Shown here piece by piece: positions 1 through 9,291 of a stretch of DNA of 64,000 nt. Source of the DNA: Bacillota bacterium (GTDB lineage: Bacteria; Bacillota; Clostridia; Lachnospirales; Lachnospiraceae); assembly GCA_029224465.1 (NCBI GenBank), contig JAQXUQ010000006.1:298661-362660 (forward strand), written 5' to 3'. Made by a program: the position numbers and the translations under genes. Within the stretch, counting starts at the first letter, position 1. Each line of letters opens with the position of its first letter. The notes below the pieces were generated by a model. The model saw only the letters and a list, made by a program, of their open reading frames with translations, was not told the origin of the DNA and ran no database searches.

Positions 1-15
1 TCTCCCATAGATTCT

Positions 16-43
16 TTGACCGGAACCTAAAACATGCTATGAT
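16..43 (+). promoter_or_regulatory. Probable sigma-A promoter for the histidine phosphatase gene
   Basis: A TTGACC -35 box at 16-21 and a TATGAT -10 box at 38-43 are separated by 16 bases. They lie about 37 bases upstream of the first start codon, and an AGGAGA ribosome site follows at 61-66. The call rests on match to consensus only. Confidence 0.5.
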
Positions 44-79
44 AGACAGGATCAAAGAGCAGGAGAAGATCTAAGATAC

Positions 80-718
80 ATGAAAATTTATGTAATCAGG
101 CATGGAGAAACCGATTATAATGTCCGCCGGCTGTTCCAGGGACAGATCAATACGGACCTGAATGACACGGGAAGGGCGCAGGCAGGAGCTGCCGCGGAGA
201 AAATCCGTACCATGGGCCTTTCTTTTGACTGCGTTTACAGCAGTCCTCTTCAAAGAGCGGTTGAAACCGTAGAAATCATCACCGGAAAAGACAGCAGCGA
301 AATCAAAACGGATGACCGGCTGCTCGAAATGAATTTCGGCGTACTGGAAGGGCAGCCTTTTGACAGGAATTCACCGGCCTGCGGCAGTCTTTTCAAAGAT
401 CCGCCGTCTTATCAGCCGGTTCCGGGGTCGGAAAGCTTCCCGCAGGTGATCGACAGAATCGGGAGCTTTTTTACGGAGCTTGCTAAGGAGCGGCCGGGGG
501 AGAGCATTCTTGTCGGCTGCCACGGCTGTGCGATGCGGACACTCCTTGTCTTTCTTTCGTATCTTGATCTGAAAGATATCTGGAAACAGAAAATCGGAAA
601 CTGCGCGGTCATACAAATCGGCTCATACGAAGGCCCGGACGGCGCAGACTCTCTTCGCGTAGAAAGAATCATCGAAACGCAGGAGCGGGATACGGATCTT
701 CTGCAGATCCGCGGCTGA
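80..718 (+). CDS. Histidine phosphatase family protein (phosphoglycerate mutase-like)
   Basis: 212 aa, the usual length for the branch-2 histidine phosphatase superfamily, cytosolic enzymes that remove phosphate through a phospho-histidine. The N-terminal RHGET motif (R7, H8, G9, E10) carries the nucleophile. A later Glu in EMNFGVLEG and a second His in GCHGCAMR complete the usual pocket. AGGAGA lies 13 bases before the ATG. The substrate cannot be read from sequence: relatives include cofactor-dependent phosphoglycerate mutase-like phosphatases, cobalamin phosphatase CobC and the metal-independent phosphoserine phosphatases. That last possibility is worth noting because serA and serC lie 10 kb downstream with no recognisable serB. 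Confidence 0.85.
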   Translation: MKIYVIRHGETDYNVRRLFQGQINTDLNDTGRAQAGAAAEKIRTMGLSFDCVYSSPLQRAVETVEIITGKDSSEIKTDDRLLEMNFGVLEGQPFDRNSPACGSLFKDPPSYQPVPGSESFPQVIDRIGSFFTELAKERPGESILVGCHGCAMRTLLVFLSYLDLKDIWKQKIGNCAVIQIGSYEGPDGADSLRVERIIETQERDTDLLQIRG

Positions 719-751
719 CATATTTCCGGAACTTGTAAAGGAGGAAAACAA

Positions 752-1828
752 ATGGGAGCAAAGCAGCAGTATGTAGCCTATGTTTCTTCATATACTACGG
801 CAACAGACAATAATTTCGGCATCCGCGTCTACGATGTAGATATGGAGCACGGGCGTTTTACAGAGAAAGATCAGGTCGAAATCACCAATTCCTCTTATGT
901 GACGATTTCACATAACCAGAAGTATCTGTATTCGATTACCGACTTCGGCGTGGAAAGCTACAGAATCACAAAAGGCGGAAACCTTTCGTTTCTGAATAAA
1001 GCATCCATCAACGGCATGCGCGGCTCCTACCTTTCCACGGACTATACGGACCGCTGGCTGTTTGTCGCGGGATATCATGACGGCAAGATCACGGTGCTTC
1101 GTCTTCTGGAAGACGGTTCCATCGGACAGATTACAGATGAAGTTTACCACCGCGGCATGGGCAGCATTGCCGACAGAAATTTCAGGCCGCATGTGCAGTG
1201 TGTCAAGATGACAAGGGACAATCAGTTCCTGTGCGCCGCAGATCTCGGACTGGACCATGTCAATGTCTACAAGTTCAATCCACAGGCCGGCAAAATCAAG
1301 CAGGTGGACATTATTCACGGCGAACTGGAGTCCGCGCCGCGGCATATCAAGTTTTCACAGGACGGCCGTTTCATGTATCTTGTAAACGAGCAGAAATGTA
1401 CGATTGATGTGTACCGCTATACGGTTCAGGATAATGAACCGGACTTCGAAAAGATCCAGACGATCTCAACGCTCAATAATTATCATTCGCAGGACGCAGC
1501 CGCGAGTGCTTTGAACCTTTCGGATGACTTCAATTATCTTGTCAGCTCGAATGCGGGAGACAATTCGGTGGCGATTTTCCATATCGACAAGAGCACCGGG
1601 CTTCTGACAAAAATTCTCTGTCTTCCGGTCAGCGGTGACTACCCGAAAGATGCGGCGCTCTTCCCGGACAACCGTCATCTTGTATCGCTCAATCATGAGT
1701 CGATGACCATGACATTCTTTACGGTCGATCTGGAAAAGGGGCTGATCATTATGAACGGAAAGGAAATTCCGGTTGAGCAGCCCAACTGTGTTATTATCCA
1801 CAGGCTGACGCCGGATCAGCAGGATTAA
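752..1828 (+). CDS. Lactonase family beta-propeller protein (6-phosphogluconolactonase-like)
   Basis: 358 aa with the repeated strand pattern of a seven-bladed propeller and the family-typical run PRHIKFSQDGRFMYLVNE near the middle. The family includes Pgl of E. coli, which hydrolyses 6-phosphogluconolactone in the oxidative pentose phosphate pathway, and also lactonases of unknown substrate. There is no signal peptide, so it is probably cytosolic. AAAGGAGG at 737-744 fixes the ATG at 752. It lies 33 bases after the phosphatase gene and is probably co-transcribed with it. The family call is firm; the exact substrate is inferred. Confidence 0.82.
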   Translation: MGAKQQYVAYVSSYTTATDNNFGIRVYDVDMEHGRFTEKDQVEITNSSYVTISHNQKYLYSITDFGVESYRITKGGNLSFLNKASINGMRGSYLSTDYTDRWLFVAGYHDGKITVLRLLEDGSIGQITDEVYHRGMGSIADRNFRPHVQCVKMTRDNQFLCAADLGLDHVNVYKFNPQAGKIKQVDIIHGELESAPRHIKFSQDGRFMYLVNEQKCTIDVYRYTVQDNEPDFEKIQTISTLNNYHSQDAAASALNLSDDFNYLVSSNAGDNSVAIFHIDKSTGLLTKILCLPVSGDYPKDAALFPDNRHLVSLNHESMTMTFFTVDLEKGLIIMNGKEIPVEQPNCVIIHRLTPDQQD

Positions 1829-1900
1829 GGAGGCTCCGGCAGAAGCTGCTTTGTCCGCAGGTGGCGCGAAGCCGGAACGCAGGAACAGGGAGGGGTCTGC

Positions 1901-3016
1901 ATGGCTGGTTCTACAATCGGAAACATAGTGAAGCTTACAACTTTCGGGGAATCCCATGGTCCGTGCATCGGCGCCGTGCTGGATGGCATCCCCGCGGGCA
2001 TGGCGCTGTCGGAAGACGATATACAGCCTTATCTTGACAGGCGCCGCCCCGGAAAATCGAGCGTTACAACGGCAAGAAAAGAAGAGGACAAAGTACGGAT
2101 CGTCTCCGGTATCTTTGAAGGCAAAACAACCGGCACGCCGATTGCTCTTCTCATAGAAAACAACGATCAGCACTCTTCAGACTACGCGGAAATGCAGTCC
2201 ATGTACCGGCCGGGACACGCGGATTTTACATATGACGCCAAGTACGGCTTCCGCGACTACAGAGGCGGCGGCAGATCTTCCGGCCGGGAAACCGCAGCCC
2301 GTGTCGCGGCAGGCGCGATTGCGGAAGTCTTTTTGAAGAAAGAGCTGGGCATCGACTTTTGTTTTTACACCGCAGCGATCGGCGACGTTGTCATCAGCCG
2401 GAAGAATTTTGACCGGGATGAAATTCTGCGTTGCGCGACCGCGATGCCGGATGATCAGGCAAATGCAAGGGCAGTCGCCCTTATCGAAGAGATGAAGAGC
2501 AGCCTGGATTCGGTCGGCGGCATGATCGAAGGAAGAATTATCGGCGTCCCTGCGGGCATCGGAGATCCTGTTTTTAACAAACTGGACGCGCGGCTTTGCG
2601 GGGCACTGATGTCAATCGGCGCCGTAAAGGCCGCGGGGATCGGCGACGGTATGTTCTGCTCCTACCGGACAGGCTCGCAGAACAATGACGTTTATACACT
2701 GGACGAGGACGGACGCGCAGTCAAAGTCTCCAATCATGGGGGCGGCATCTACGGCGGAATTTCCGACGGTGATGAAATCGTAGTCAGTGCTTATATCAAG
2801 CCGACCGCGTCGATCGCGAAAGCGCAGCCGGCGCTTGGAAGAGACGGCACCGTATCGGAGCTTATCATCCGCGGAAGACATGATCCCTGCATTGTGCCGC
2901 GCGCGGTTGTCGTCTGCGAATGCATGAGCGCTCTTACAATTCTCGATGCCATGCTGATGAACATGAGCGCCCGCGCGCAAAGCGTGCGACGCTTTTATCT
3001 TGGAGACAATCAATGA
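1901..3016 (+). CDS. aroC: Chorismate synthase
   Basis: 371 aa, full length for the FMN-dependent enzyme that converts 5-enolpyruvylshikimate-3-phosphate to chorismate, the last shikimate-pathway step. The signature TTFGESHGP sits near residue 17, followed by RRRPG and the central RGGGRSSGRETAARVAAG block that shapes the FMN site. The ATG follows AGGGAGGGG. The stop overlaps the next ATG by four bases (ATGA at 3013-3016), implying translational coupling to tgt. aroB is also in the window but 52 kb away, so the pathway is dispersed here. Confidence 0.97.
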   Translation: MAGSTIGNIVKLTTFGESHGPCIGAVLDGIPAGMALSEDDIQPYLDRRRPGKSSVTTARKEEDKVRIVSGIFEGKTTGTPIALLIENNDQHSSDYAEMQSMYRPGHADFTYDAKYGFRDYRGGGRSSGRETAARVAAGAIAEVFLKKELGIDFCFYTAAIGDVVISRKNFDRDEILRCATAMPDDQANARAVALIEEMKSSLDSVGGMIEGRIIGVPAGIGDPVFNKLDARLCGALMSIGAVKAAGIGDGMFCSYRTGSQNNDVYTLDEDGRAVKVSNHGGGIYGGISDGDEIVVSAYIKPTASIAKAQPALGRDGTVSELIIRGRHDPCIVPRAVVVCECMSALTILDAMLMNMSARAQSVRRFYLGDNQ

Positions 3017-4185
3017 CACAAAACAATATCACACAGACACCGGATTACCGCTACGAACTGCTGAAGACCGAGGGAATGGCCAAACGCGCCAGAGTGACGA
3101 CCGTACACGGCGTGATCGAGACCCCCGTTTTTATGAATGTAGCGACTGCCGGTGCGATCAAGGGCGGTCTTTCCGCGAAAGATCTTGAGACCATAGACAC
3201 GCAGGTCATGCTCTGCAACACGTACCACCTGCATGTGCGGACCGGAGATGAAATTATTAAGGAACTCGGCGGCCTGCACCGGTTCACGACCTGGAGTCAT
3301 CCGATTCTGACGGATTCCGGCGGGTTTCAGGTGTTTTCCCTGACGGACCTGCGAAAAATCAAGGAAGAGGGTGTACGCTTTCATTCCCATGTTGACGGGC
3401 GAATTATATTTATGGGACCGGAAGAGTCCATGCAGATTCAGGCAAATCTCGGCTCCACGATCGCGATGGCTTTCGACGAGTGCCCGCCGGCGCTTGCGGA
3501 GAGAGATTATGTTGTAAATTCCGTAGCGAGAACGGAGCGGTGGCTCCTTCGCAGCCAGGCGAAGATGCGGGAGCTCAAGGAGCAGCAAGGAGCGGTCAAT
3601 CCGCACCAGCTTTTATTCGGCATCAATCAGGGCGCGATTTTTCATGACATCCGCATAGAAAACGCCAAACGCATCGCGGATATGGACCTTGACGGCTACG
3701 CGGTCGGCGGGCTTGCGGTCGGTGAAACCCACGAACAGATGTATTCGGTTCTCGAAGCCGTCACACCGTATCTGCCCGTAAACAAGCCTACGTACCTGAT
3801 GGGTGTGGGCACGCCGCAGAACATTCTCGAAGGTGTGGCAAGAGGTATCGACTTTTTCGACTGCGTTTATCCGAGCCGTAACGGACGGCATGGAAACCTG
3901 TATACGAATCACGGAACGCTGCGCATCCGTAATGCCCGATTTGAAAAAGACATGCGGCCGGTTGACCCGGACTGCGGCTGTCCTGTCTGCCGCCGTTATT
4001 CAAGGGCTTATATCCGGCATCTTTTAAAAGCCGATGAAACACTGGGACTGCGGCTGTGCGTTATGCACAATCTGTATTTTTACAATCATCTGATGCAGGA
4101 GATCCGGGACGCTCTGGACGCGGGAATTTTCGAAGATTATAAGAGAAGAAAGCTCTTTGACCTGTCGCAGGACTGTGCGGATTAG
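3013..4185 (+). CDS. tgt: tRNA-guanine transglycosylase
   Basis: 390 aa from the ATG at 3013; an in-frame upstream ATG at 2920 would lie deep inside aroC and add 31 residues foreign to the family. Tgt exchanges G34 of Tyr, His, Asn and Asp tRNAs for preQ1 in queuosine synthesis. Visible are the substrate loop TDSGGFQVFSL, the nucleophile region DFFDCVYPSRNGRHG and the C-terminal zinc site CGCPVC with the later His in VMHNLYFY. It is immediately followed by yajC, as in many bacteria where the Sec accessory genes adjoin tgt. Confidence 0.97.
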   Translation: MTQNNITQTPDYRYELLKTEGMAKRARVTTVHGVIETPVFMNVATAGAIKGGLSAKDLETIDTQVMLCNTYHLHVRTGDEIIKELGGLHRFTTWSHPILTDSGGFQVFSLTDLRKIKEEGVRFHSHVDGRIIFMGPEESMQIQANLGSTIAMAFDECPPALAERDYVVNSVARTERWLLRSQAKMRELKEQQGAVNPHQLLFGINQGAIFHDIRIENAKRIADMDLDGYAVGGLAVGETHEQMYSVLEAVTPYLPVNKPTYLMGVGTPQNILEGVARGIDFFDCVYPSRNGRHGNLYTNHGTLRIRNARFEKDMRPVDPDCGCPVCRRYSRAYIRHLLKADETLGLRLCVMHNLYFYNHLMQEIRDALDAGIFEDYKRRKLFDLSQDCAD

Positions 4186-4187
4186 AC

Positions 4188-4217
4188 TTGCAACGCCTGC
4201 GCACTTTGTTGTATAGT
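4188..4217 (+). promoter_or_regulatory. Possible promoter for yajC
   Basis: TTGCAA at 4188-4193 and TATAGT at 4212-4217 are separated by 18 bases, in the gap between tgt and yajC. It would allow yajC to be expressed apart from aroC-tgt. Confidence 0.45.
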
Positions 4218-4246
4218 AAACGAAATGCATTTGATTGGAGGATCTT

Positions 4247-4576
4247 ATGAACTCATTACTGCTTACAAGCACACAGGGAAGCACGATGCTGATGATTGTA
4301 TATCTGGTTGTCATTGTCGCTTTCTTCTGGTTTTTCTTTATCCGTCCGCAGCGCAAGGAAGAGCGCAAGAAGAACGAGATGCTCGCGCAGCTGGCTGTCG
4401 GAGACAGCGTCCTGACCTCGTCGGGATTTTACGGCATTGTCATTGACATCAGTGACGATACAGTCATTGTAGAATTCGGCAACAACAAAAACTGCCGCAT
4501 TCCGATGCAGAAGGCGGCAATCGTACAGATCGAGAAGCCGGAAGACGCATCTGATGACAAGTCGTCCGCACAGTAA
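4247..4576 (+). CDS. yajC: Preprotein translocase accessory subunit YajC
   Basis: 109 aa with one N-terminal membrane helix (about residues 13-31, rich in V, I, F and L) followed by the diagnostic FIRPQRKEERKKNEML and a small beta-rich domain (GDSVLTSSGFYGIV, then DDTVIVEFGNN). This is the layout of YajC, which associates with SecDF at the SecYEG translocon. The ATG at 4247 follows GGAGGA; an in-frame TTG at 4235 overlaps that ribosome site and is less likely. No secD or secF is seen beside it. Confidence 0.93.
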   Translation: MNSLLLTSTQGSTMLMIVYLVVIVAFFWFFFIRPQRKEERKKNEMLAQLAVGDSVLTSSGFYGIVIDISDDTVIVEFGNNKNCRIPMQKAAIVQIEKPEDASDDKSSAQ

Positions 4577-4616
4577 TACGTATGCAGTCCGGAGGATAAC
4601 GGACCTGCATTTTCCA

Positions 4617-4643
4617 GAAAGAAGGCTTTCCGGCCTTCTTTTT
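4617..4643 (+). terminator. Rho-independent terminator after yajC
   Basis: The arm AAAGAAGGC (4618-4626) pairs with GCCTTCTTT (4633-4641) around a six-base loop, and the 3' arm runs into a T tract. It separates yajC from leuB. Confidence 0.75.
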
Positions 4644-4709
4644 GTTTAAACATCTGAATTTATGGCGTTGAAGCAGTAGTGAAGTAAAGCGTCAGAGAGA
4701 GGGGAAAAC

Positions 4710-5825
4710 ATGGAACTTAACATAGCCTGCATTGCAGGAGACGGAATCGGCCCGGAAATCGTAAGTCAGGCCAGAAAGGTACTGGACCGGGTCTGCGCGG
4801 TTTACGGTCATACGATTCATTATCATGATGTTTTAATGGGCGGGTGCTCCATTGATGCTTTCGGTGTTCCCCTCACGCAGGAAACCGTAGATATCTGCAA
4901 GGCACAGGACGCGGTTCTGATGGGATCCATCGGCGGCAATCCTGCTGTTTCCCCGTGGTATCAGCTTGCGCCGGAAAAGCGTCCGGAGGCGGGTCTTCTG
5001 GCTCTCCGGAAGTCGCTTGGCCTGTTCGCAAACCTCCGGCCTGCTTATCTTTTCGAGCAGCTGCAGGATGCCTGCCCGCTTTCTGTAAGAGACGGGACGC
5101 GTTCTTTCGATCTTGTGATCGTAAGAGAGCTGACCGGAGGACTGTATTTCGGCGAACGAAAGACAGAAACCATAGACGGCGTGCGGACTGCCGTGGATAC
5201 GCTGCGCTATAGTGAAAAGGAAATCGAAAGAGTCGCGAGAAAGGCTTTTGAGATCGCGCGTGTAAGAAGAAAGAAGGTCACCAGCGTCGACAAGGCAAAT
5301 GTCCTCGACACATCAAGACTCTGGCGGCAGGTCGTGCATGCGCTTTCAAACGAGTATCCGGATGTGACGGTAGAAGACATGCTGGTTGACAACTGCGCCA
5401 TGCAGCTGGTCCACAATCCCGCTCAGTTCGATGTCATTCTGACCGAGAATATGTTCGGCGATATTCTCTCGGATGAGGCAAGCATGATCACCGGTTCGAT
5501 CGGCATGCTGCCGAGCGCGTCCTTGAATGAAACGAGCTTCGGCCTGTATGAGCCTTCGCACGGCTCCGCACCGGATATTGCCGGTAAAAACATCGCAAAC
5601 CCGATCGCGACCATCCTTTCGGCAGCGATGATGCTGCGCTATTCATTCGGCCTTTCCGCCGAGGCGGATGCGGTTGAGAACGCGGTAAAAAGAACGCTGG
5701 AGGACGGCATCCGCAGCGCGGACCTGATGCCGCGGGAGAAGGAAAAGGCAAAGGACCTGCGTGCTCTCAGCTGCAGCAGTATGGGCGATGAAATCGCCGC
5801 AAGACTTGTATCGCCCCGAGCATAA
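4710..5825 (+). CDS. leuB: 3-isopropylmalate dehydrogenase
   Basis: 371 aa, full length. LeuB oxidatively decarboxylates 3-isopropylmalate to 2-oxoisocaproate in leucine synthesis, using NAD and Mg. It opens with IACIAGDGIGPEIV, has the substrate-binding Arg region GLFANLRPAYLF, and the decarboxylase signature NMFGDILSDEASMITGSIGMLPSA with its Mg-binding Asp residues. GAGAGAGGGG precedes the ATG. It begins a leuB-ilvD-ilvB cluster, but leuA, leuC and leuD are not in the window. Confidence 0.96.
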   Translation: MELNIACIAGDGIGPEIVSQARKVLDRVCAVYGHTIHYHDVLMGGCSIDAFGVPLTQETVDICKAQDAVLMGSIGGNPAVSPWYQLAPEKRPEAGLLALRKSLGLFANLRPAYLFEQLQDACPLSVRDGTRSFDLVIVRELTGGLYFGERKTETIDGVRTAVDTLRYSEKEIERVARKAFEIARVRRKKVTSVDKANVLDTSRLWRQVVHALSNEYPDVTVEDMLVDNCAMQLVHNPAQFDVILTENMFGDILSDEASMITGSIGMLPSASLNETSFGLYEPSHGSAPDIAGKNIANPIATILSAAMMLRYSFGLSAEADAVENAVKRTLEDGIRSADLMPREKEKAKDLRALSCSSMGDEIAARLVSPRA

Positions 5826-5889
5826 ATGATAGAATAAGCGTATTTCAGATAAAGCGGAAAAGAAGCCGCGGTCTTTGGAGGTAACCGAT

Positions 5890-7572
5890 ATGTTAAGTGA
5901 CAACGTAAAGGAAGGCGTACAGCAGGCTCCGCACAGAAGCCTCTTCAACGCGCTTGGTTTCACAAAGGAAGAAATGAAGAAGCCGATGATCGGCATTGTC
6001 TGCTCTTACAATGAAATTATTCCCGGTCATATGAACCTCGATAAAATCGCGCAGGCAGTCAAACTCGGCATTGCGGAAGCCGGCGGCATGCCCGTCATGT
6101 TTCCGGCAATTGCCGTCTGCGACGGTATTGCCATGGGGCATGTCGGCATGAAATATTCGCTTGTTACAAGAGAGCTGATTGCCGATTCCACCGAGTGCAT
6201 GGCCAAGGCGCATCAGTTCGACGGACTTGTCATGATTCCCAACTGTGACAAGAATGTTCCCGGCCTTTTAATGGCCGCAGCCAGAATTAATATTCCGACT
6301 GTCTTTGTTTCCGGCGGTCCTATGCTTGCGGGACATGTCGGCGGAAGGAAGAGATCGCTGTCCTCGATGTTCGAAGCGGTCGGCGCATACGACGCCGGTA
6401 AGATCACAAGAGAGGAGCTTACGAATTTTGAGGAGAATGTCTGCCCGACCTGCGGCTCCTGCTCCGGCATGTACACGGCAAATTCGATGAACTGCCTGAC
6501 AGAGGCCATCGGCATGGGACTTCGCGGAAACGGAACCATTCCGGCTGTTTATTCGGCAAGAATCCGCCTTGCCAAGGAAGCCGGCTACGCCGTGATGGAC
6601 TGTGTCCGGAATAATATCCGTCCCAGAGACATCATGACAAAAGAAGCGTTTACCAACGCGCTTACCGTTGATATGGCGCTTGGATGCTCCACAAACACAA
6701 TGCTGCATCTGCCGGCAATCGCCCACGAATGCGGCATCGAGCTGAACATGGAGTTTGCGAACAAGATTTCGGACAAGACACCGAACCTCTGCCATCTGGC
6801 ACCCGCGGGCCCGACATACATGGAAGATCTGAACGAAGCCGGCGGCATTTACGCGGTCATGAAAGAGCTCACGAAAAAGAACCTTCTGTATCTGGACGGC
6901 TTAACCGTCACCGGCAGAACCACCGGTGAGAATATCGAAAAGGCGGTGAACAGGGACCCGGAAGTGATTCGTCCCATAGACAATCCGTTCATGCCAAACG
7001 GCGGCATCGCGGTGCTCAAAGGCAACCTCGCTCCGGATACCGGTATCGTGAAGAGAAGCGCGGTCGCGCCCGAAATGATGAAGCACGAGGGACCGGCACG
7101 CGTCTTTGACTGCGAAGAAGACGCGATCAAGGCGATCACAACCGGACAAATCCATGAAGGAGATGTCGTTGTCATACGCTATGAAGGCCCCAAGGGCGGC
7201 CCGGGCATGAGAGAAATGCTCAATCCCACCTCGGCAATCATAGGCATGGGCCTTGGTTCCACGGTCGCTCTGATCACAGACGGCCGTTTCTCCGGGGCAT
7301 CCAGAGGCGCCGCGATCGGACACGTTTCACCGGAAGCCGCGGTCGGAGGACCGATCGCTCTTGTACACGAAGGAGATATCATCTCGATTGATATCCCTGC
7401 GAATAAACTGGAGCTGAAGGTGCCGGATGAAGAACTTGCGGCAAGACGCGCGCAGTGGAAGCCCAGAAAGCCCAGAATTACCGACGGGTATCTTTTAAGA
7501 TATCAGGCACTGGTTACAAGCGGCAACAGGGGAGCGGTACTGGAACTTCCCGAAGAACTCAGAACCTTTTAA
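5890..7572 (+). CDS. ilvD: Dihydroxy-acid dehydratase
   Basis: 560 aa. IlvD is an iron-sulfur dehydratase making the 2-oxo acid precursors of valine, leucine and isoleucine. Cluster-ligand regions are visible: PNCDKNVPG and [19 protein letters not shown], followed by [10 protein letters not shown]. The C-terminal swivelling half carries [12 protein letters not shown] and [16 protein letters not shown] at 5877-5882 supports the ATG at 5890; an in-frame TTG at 5875 overlaps the ribosome site. ilvB follows after 18 bases. Confidence 0.97.
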   Translation: MLSDNVKEGVQQAPHRSLFNALGFTKEEMKKPMIGIVCSYNEIIPGHMNLDKIAQAVKLGIAEAGGMPVMFPAIAVCDGIAMGHVGMKYSLVTRELIADSTECMAKAHQFDGLVMIPNCDKNVPGLLMAAARINIPTVFVSGGPMLAGHVGGRKRSLSSMFEAVGAYDAGKITREELTNFEENVCPTCGSCSGMYTANSMNCLTEAIGMGLRGNGTIPAVYSARIRLAKEAGYAVMDCVRNNIRPRDIMTKEAFTNALTVDMALGCSTNTMLHLPAIAHECGIELNMEFANKISDKTPNLCHLAPAGPTYMEDLNEAGGIYAVMKELTKKNLLYLDGLTVTGRTTGENIEKAVNRDPEVIRPIDNPFMPNGGIAVLKGNLAPDTGIVKRSAVAPEMMKHEGPARVFDCEEDAIKAITTGQIHEGDVVVIRYEGPKGGPGMREMLNPTSAIIGMGLGSTVALITDGRFSGASRGAAIGHVSPEAAVGGPIALVHEGDIISIDIPANKLELKVPDEELAARRAQWKPRKPRITDGYLLRYQALVTSGNRGAVLELPEELRTF

Positions 7573-7590
7573 TTTTAAGGAGCATCTAAC

Positions 7591-9276
7591 GTGCAGTTAA
7601 ACGGATCGGAAATTCTCATGCAGTGCCTGCTGGAGCAGGGAGTGGACACGGTCTTCGGTTATCCCGGCGGCGCGATCCTGAATGTCTATGACGCACTTTA
7701 TAAGTACAGCGACAAGATCAGGCATATTCTGACCAGCCACGAGCAGGGGGCAGCCCACGCGGCCGACGGGTACGCGAGAGCCTCCGGCAAGGTGGGGGTA
7801 TGCATGGCCACTTCCGGTCCCGGAGCAACAAATCTGGTAACCGGTATTGCGACCGCATTTATGGATTCTGTTCCCATGGTCGCGATTACCTGCAATGTTA
7901 CGCTTCCTCTGCTGGGCAAGGATTCCTTTCAGGAAGTGGACATTGCCGGCATCACAATGCCGATTACCAAGCACGGATTTATTGTAAAGGATGTGACGAA
8001 GCTTGCGGAAACCGTCCGCTCTGCCTTTCGTATCGCGCGGAGCGGCCGTCCGGGGCCGGTTCTCATTGACATTACAAAAGATGTCACGGCAGCTGTCACG
8101 GATTTTGAGCCGCAGCAGCCTGCACTTTATCTGGAGAATCCGGCGTCTCAGTATACGGAGGAAGATATCAGCCGGGCTGCGCGCATGATCCGCGAAGCGA
8201 AGAAGCCGTTTGTCTATGTCGGCGGAGGCGGTGTCATTTCCGGCGCAGACCAGGAGATCCGGGAACTCGTTTCCAGAATCGACGCGCCTGTCTGTGACAC
8301 ACTGATGGGAAAGGGCGTGATTGACGGCCATGACCCGCATTATACCGGAATGATCGGCATGCACGGGACGAAGGCTTCGAATCTCGGCGTATCCGCCTGT
8401 GATCTTCTGATTGTACTGGGATCGCGCTTTTCCGACCGTCAGATCGGCAGTCCCAGAACCTTTGCGCAGAACGCGAAGATCCTGCAGATTGATATCGACG
8501 ACGCGGAAGTCAATAAGAACATACATGTTGACAAAGCCCTCGTAGGGGACCTTAAGGAAATTCTGGAAAAGCTCCTGCCGGAGATTTCTCCCTCGGTCCA
8601 TGTAGAATGGATGCGGCATATTCAGGAGCTTAAAAAGAAATATCCTCTGTGCTACGCGAAGGACAGGCTGACCTGCCCGATGGTCATCGAAAAGCTGGAT
8701 GAACTGACAAAAGGGCAGGCAATCATCACAACCGATGTCGGTCAGCATCAGATGTGGGCAGCACAGTATTATACCTATTCACGGCCGCGTACCTTCATTA
8801 CAAGCGGCGGACTCGGTACGATGGGATACGGACTCGGTGCCGCGATCGGCGCGAAGACCGCGGCACCCGATAAAACGGTTATTAACATCGCGGGAGACGG
8901 GTGCTTCCGCATGAACATGAACGAGCTTGCGACAGCGTCGCGCTATGGCATTAAAGTGATCGAGGTCGTCATCAACAATCAGGTCCTCGGCATGGTCAGA
9001 CAGTGGCAGACACTCTACTATGGAAAGCGCTATTCGGCAACTGTTTTGCATGATAAGGTCGATTACTGTAAAGTGGCAGAAGCACTCGGCTGCATGGCTC
9101 TGCGCGTGAAAACAAAGGAAGAGCTGGAGCCTGCTCTTGTAAAGGCACTGAGGGCGGACGGACCGGTGCTCGTTGACTGCGTCATTGAAGAAGATGACAA
9201 GGTGTTCCCGATGGTTTCGCCGGGAACTTCCATCGAAGATGTTTTTGATGAGAAGGACCTTAACAATAAAAATTAA
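7591..9276 (+). CDS. ilvB: Acetolactate synthase, large catalytic subunit
   Basis: 561 aa from a GTG start, with AAGGAG at 7578-7583. Condenses pyruvate with pyruvate or 2-oxobutyrate using thiamine diphosphate, FAD and Mg. The N-terminal domain has GYPGGAILNVYDAL and the proton-relay Glu in TSHEQGAAHAADGYARASG; the C-terminal domain has the cofactor motif IAGDGCFRMNMNEL ending in INNQ. The small regulatory subunit gene ilvN, often adjacent, is absent: the next gene encodes an unrelated L,D-transpeptidase. The full conserved length argues for a true acetolactate synthase rather than a pyruvate oxidase. Confidence 0.95.
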   Translation: MQLNGSEILMQCLLEQGVDTVFGYPGGAILNVYDALYKYSDKIRHILTSHEQGAAHAADGYARASGKVGVCMATSGPGATNLVTGIATAFMDSVPMVAITCNVTLPLLGKDSFQEVDIAGITMPITKHGFIVKDVTKLAETVRSAFRIARSGRPGPVLIDITKDVTAAVTDFEPQQPALYLENPASQYTEEDISRAARMIREAKKPFVYVGGGGVISGADQEIRELVSRIDAPVCDTLMGKGVIDGHDPHYTGMIGMHGTKASNLGVSACDLLIVLGSRFSDRQIGSPRTFAQNAKILQIDIDDAEVNKNIHVDKALVGDLKEILEKLLPEISPSVHVEWMRHIQELKKKYPLCYAKDRLTCPMVIEKLDELTKGQAIITTDVGQHQMWAAQYYTYSRPRTFITSGGLGTMGYGLGAAIGAKTAAPDKTVINIAGDGCFRMNMNELATASRYGIKVIEVVINNQVLGMVRQWQTLYYGKRYSATVLHDKVDYCKVAEALGCMALRVKTKEELEPALVKALRADGPVLVDCVIEEDDKVFPMVSPGTSIEDVFDEKDLNNKN

Positions 9277-9291
9277 GCATCCGGAGGCACA

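Noticed and set aside
2920..3012. Upstream extension of tgt
   Set aside because: It lies inside aroC, lacks a ribosome site and adds residues not seen in the family; the ATGA overlap at 3013 is the better start.
4675..4709. T-box-like string (AGTGAAGTAAAGCG...CAGAGAGAG) upstream of leuB
   Set aside because: Only about 60 bases separate it from the yajC terminator and the leuB start. There is no TGGNACC-type T-box sequence or antiterminator/terminator pair, so it is at most a remnant and probably chance.
7597..8748. 383-codon open frame on the minus strand inside ilvB
   Set aside because: It has no ribosome site or family resemblance and lies wholly opposite a strongly conserved gene; codon bias of the real gene keeps the antisense frame open.
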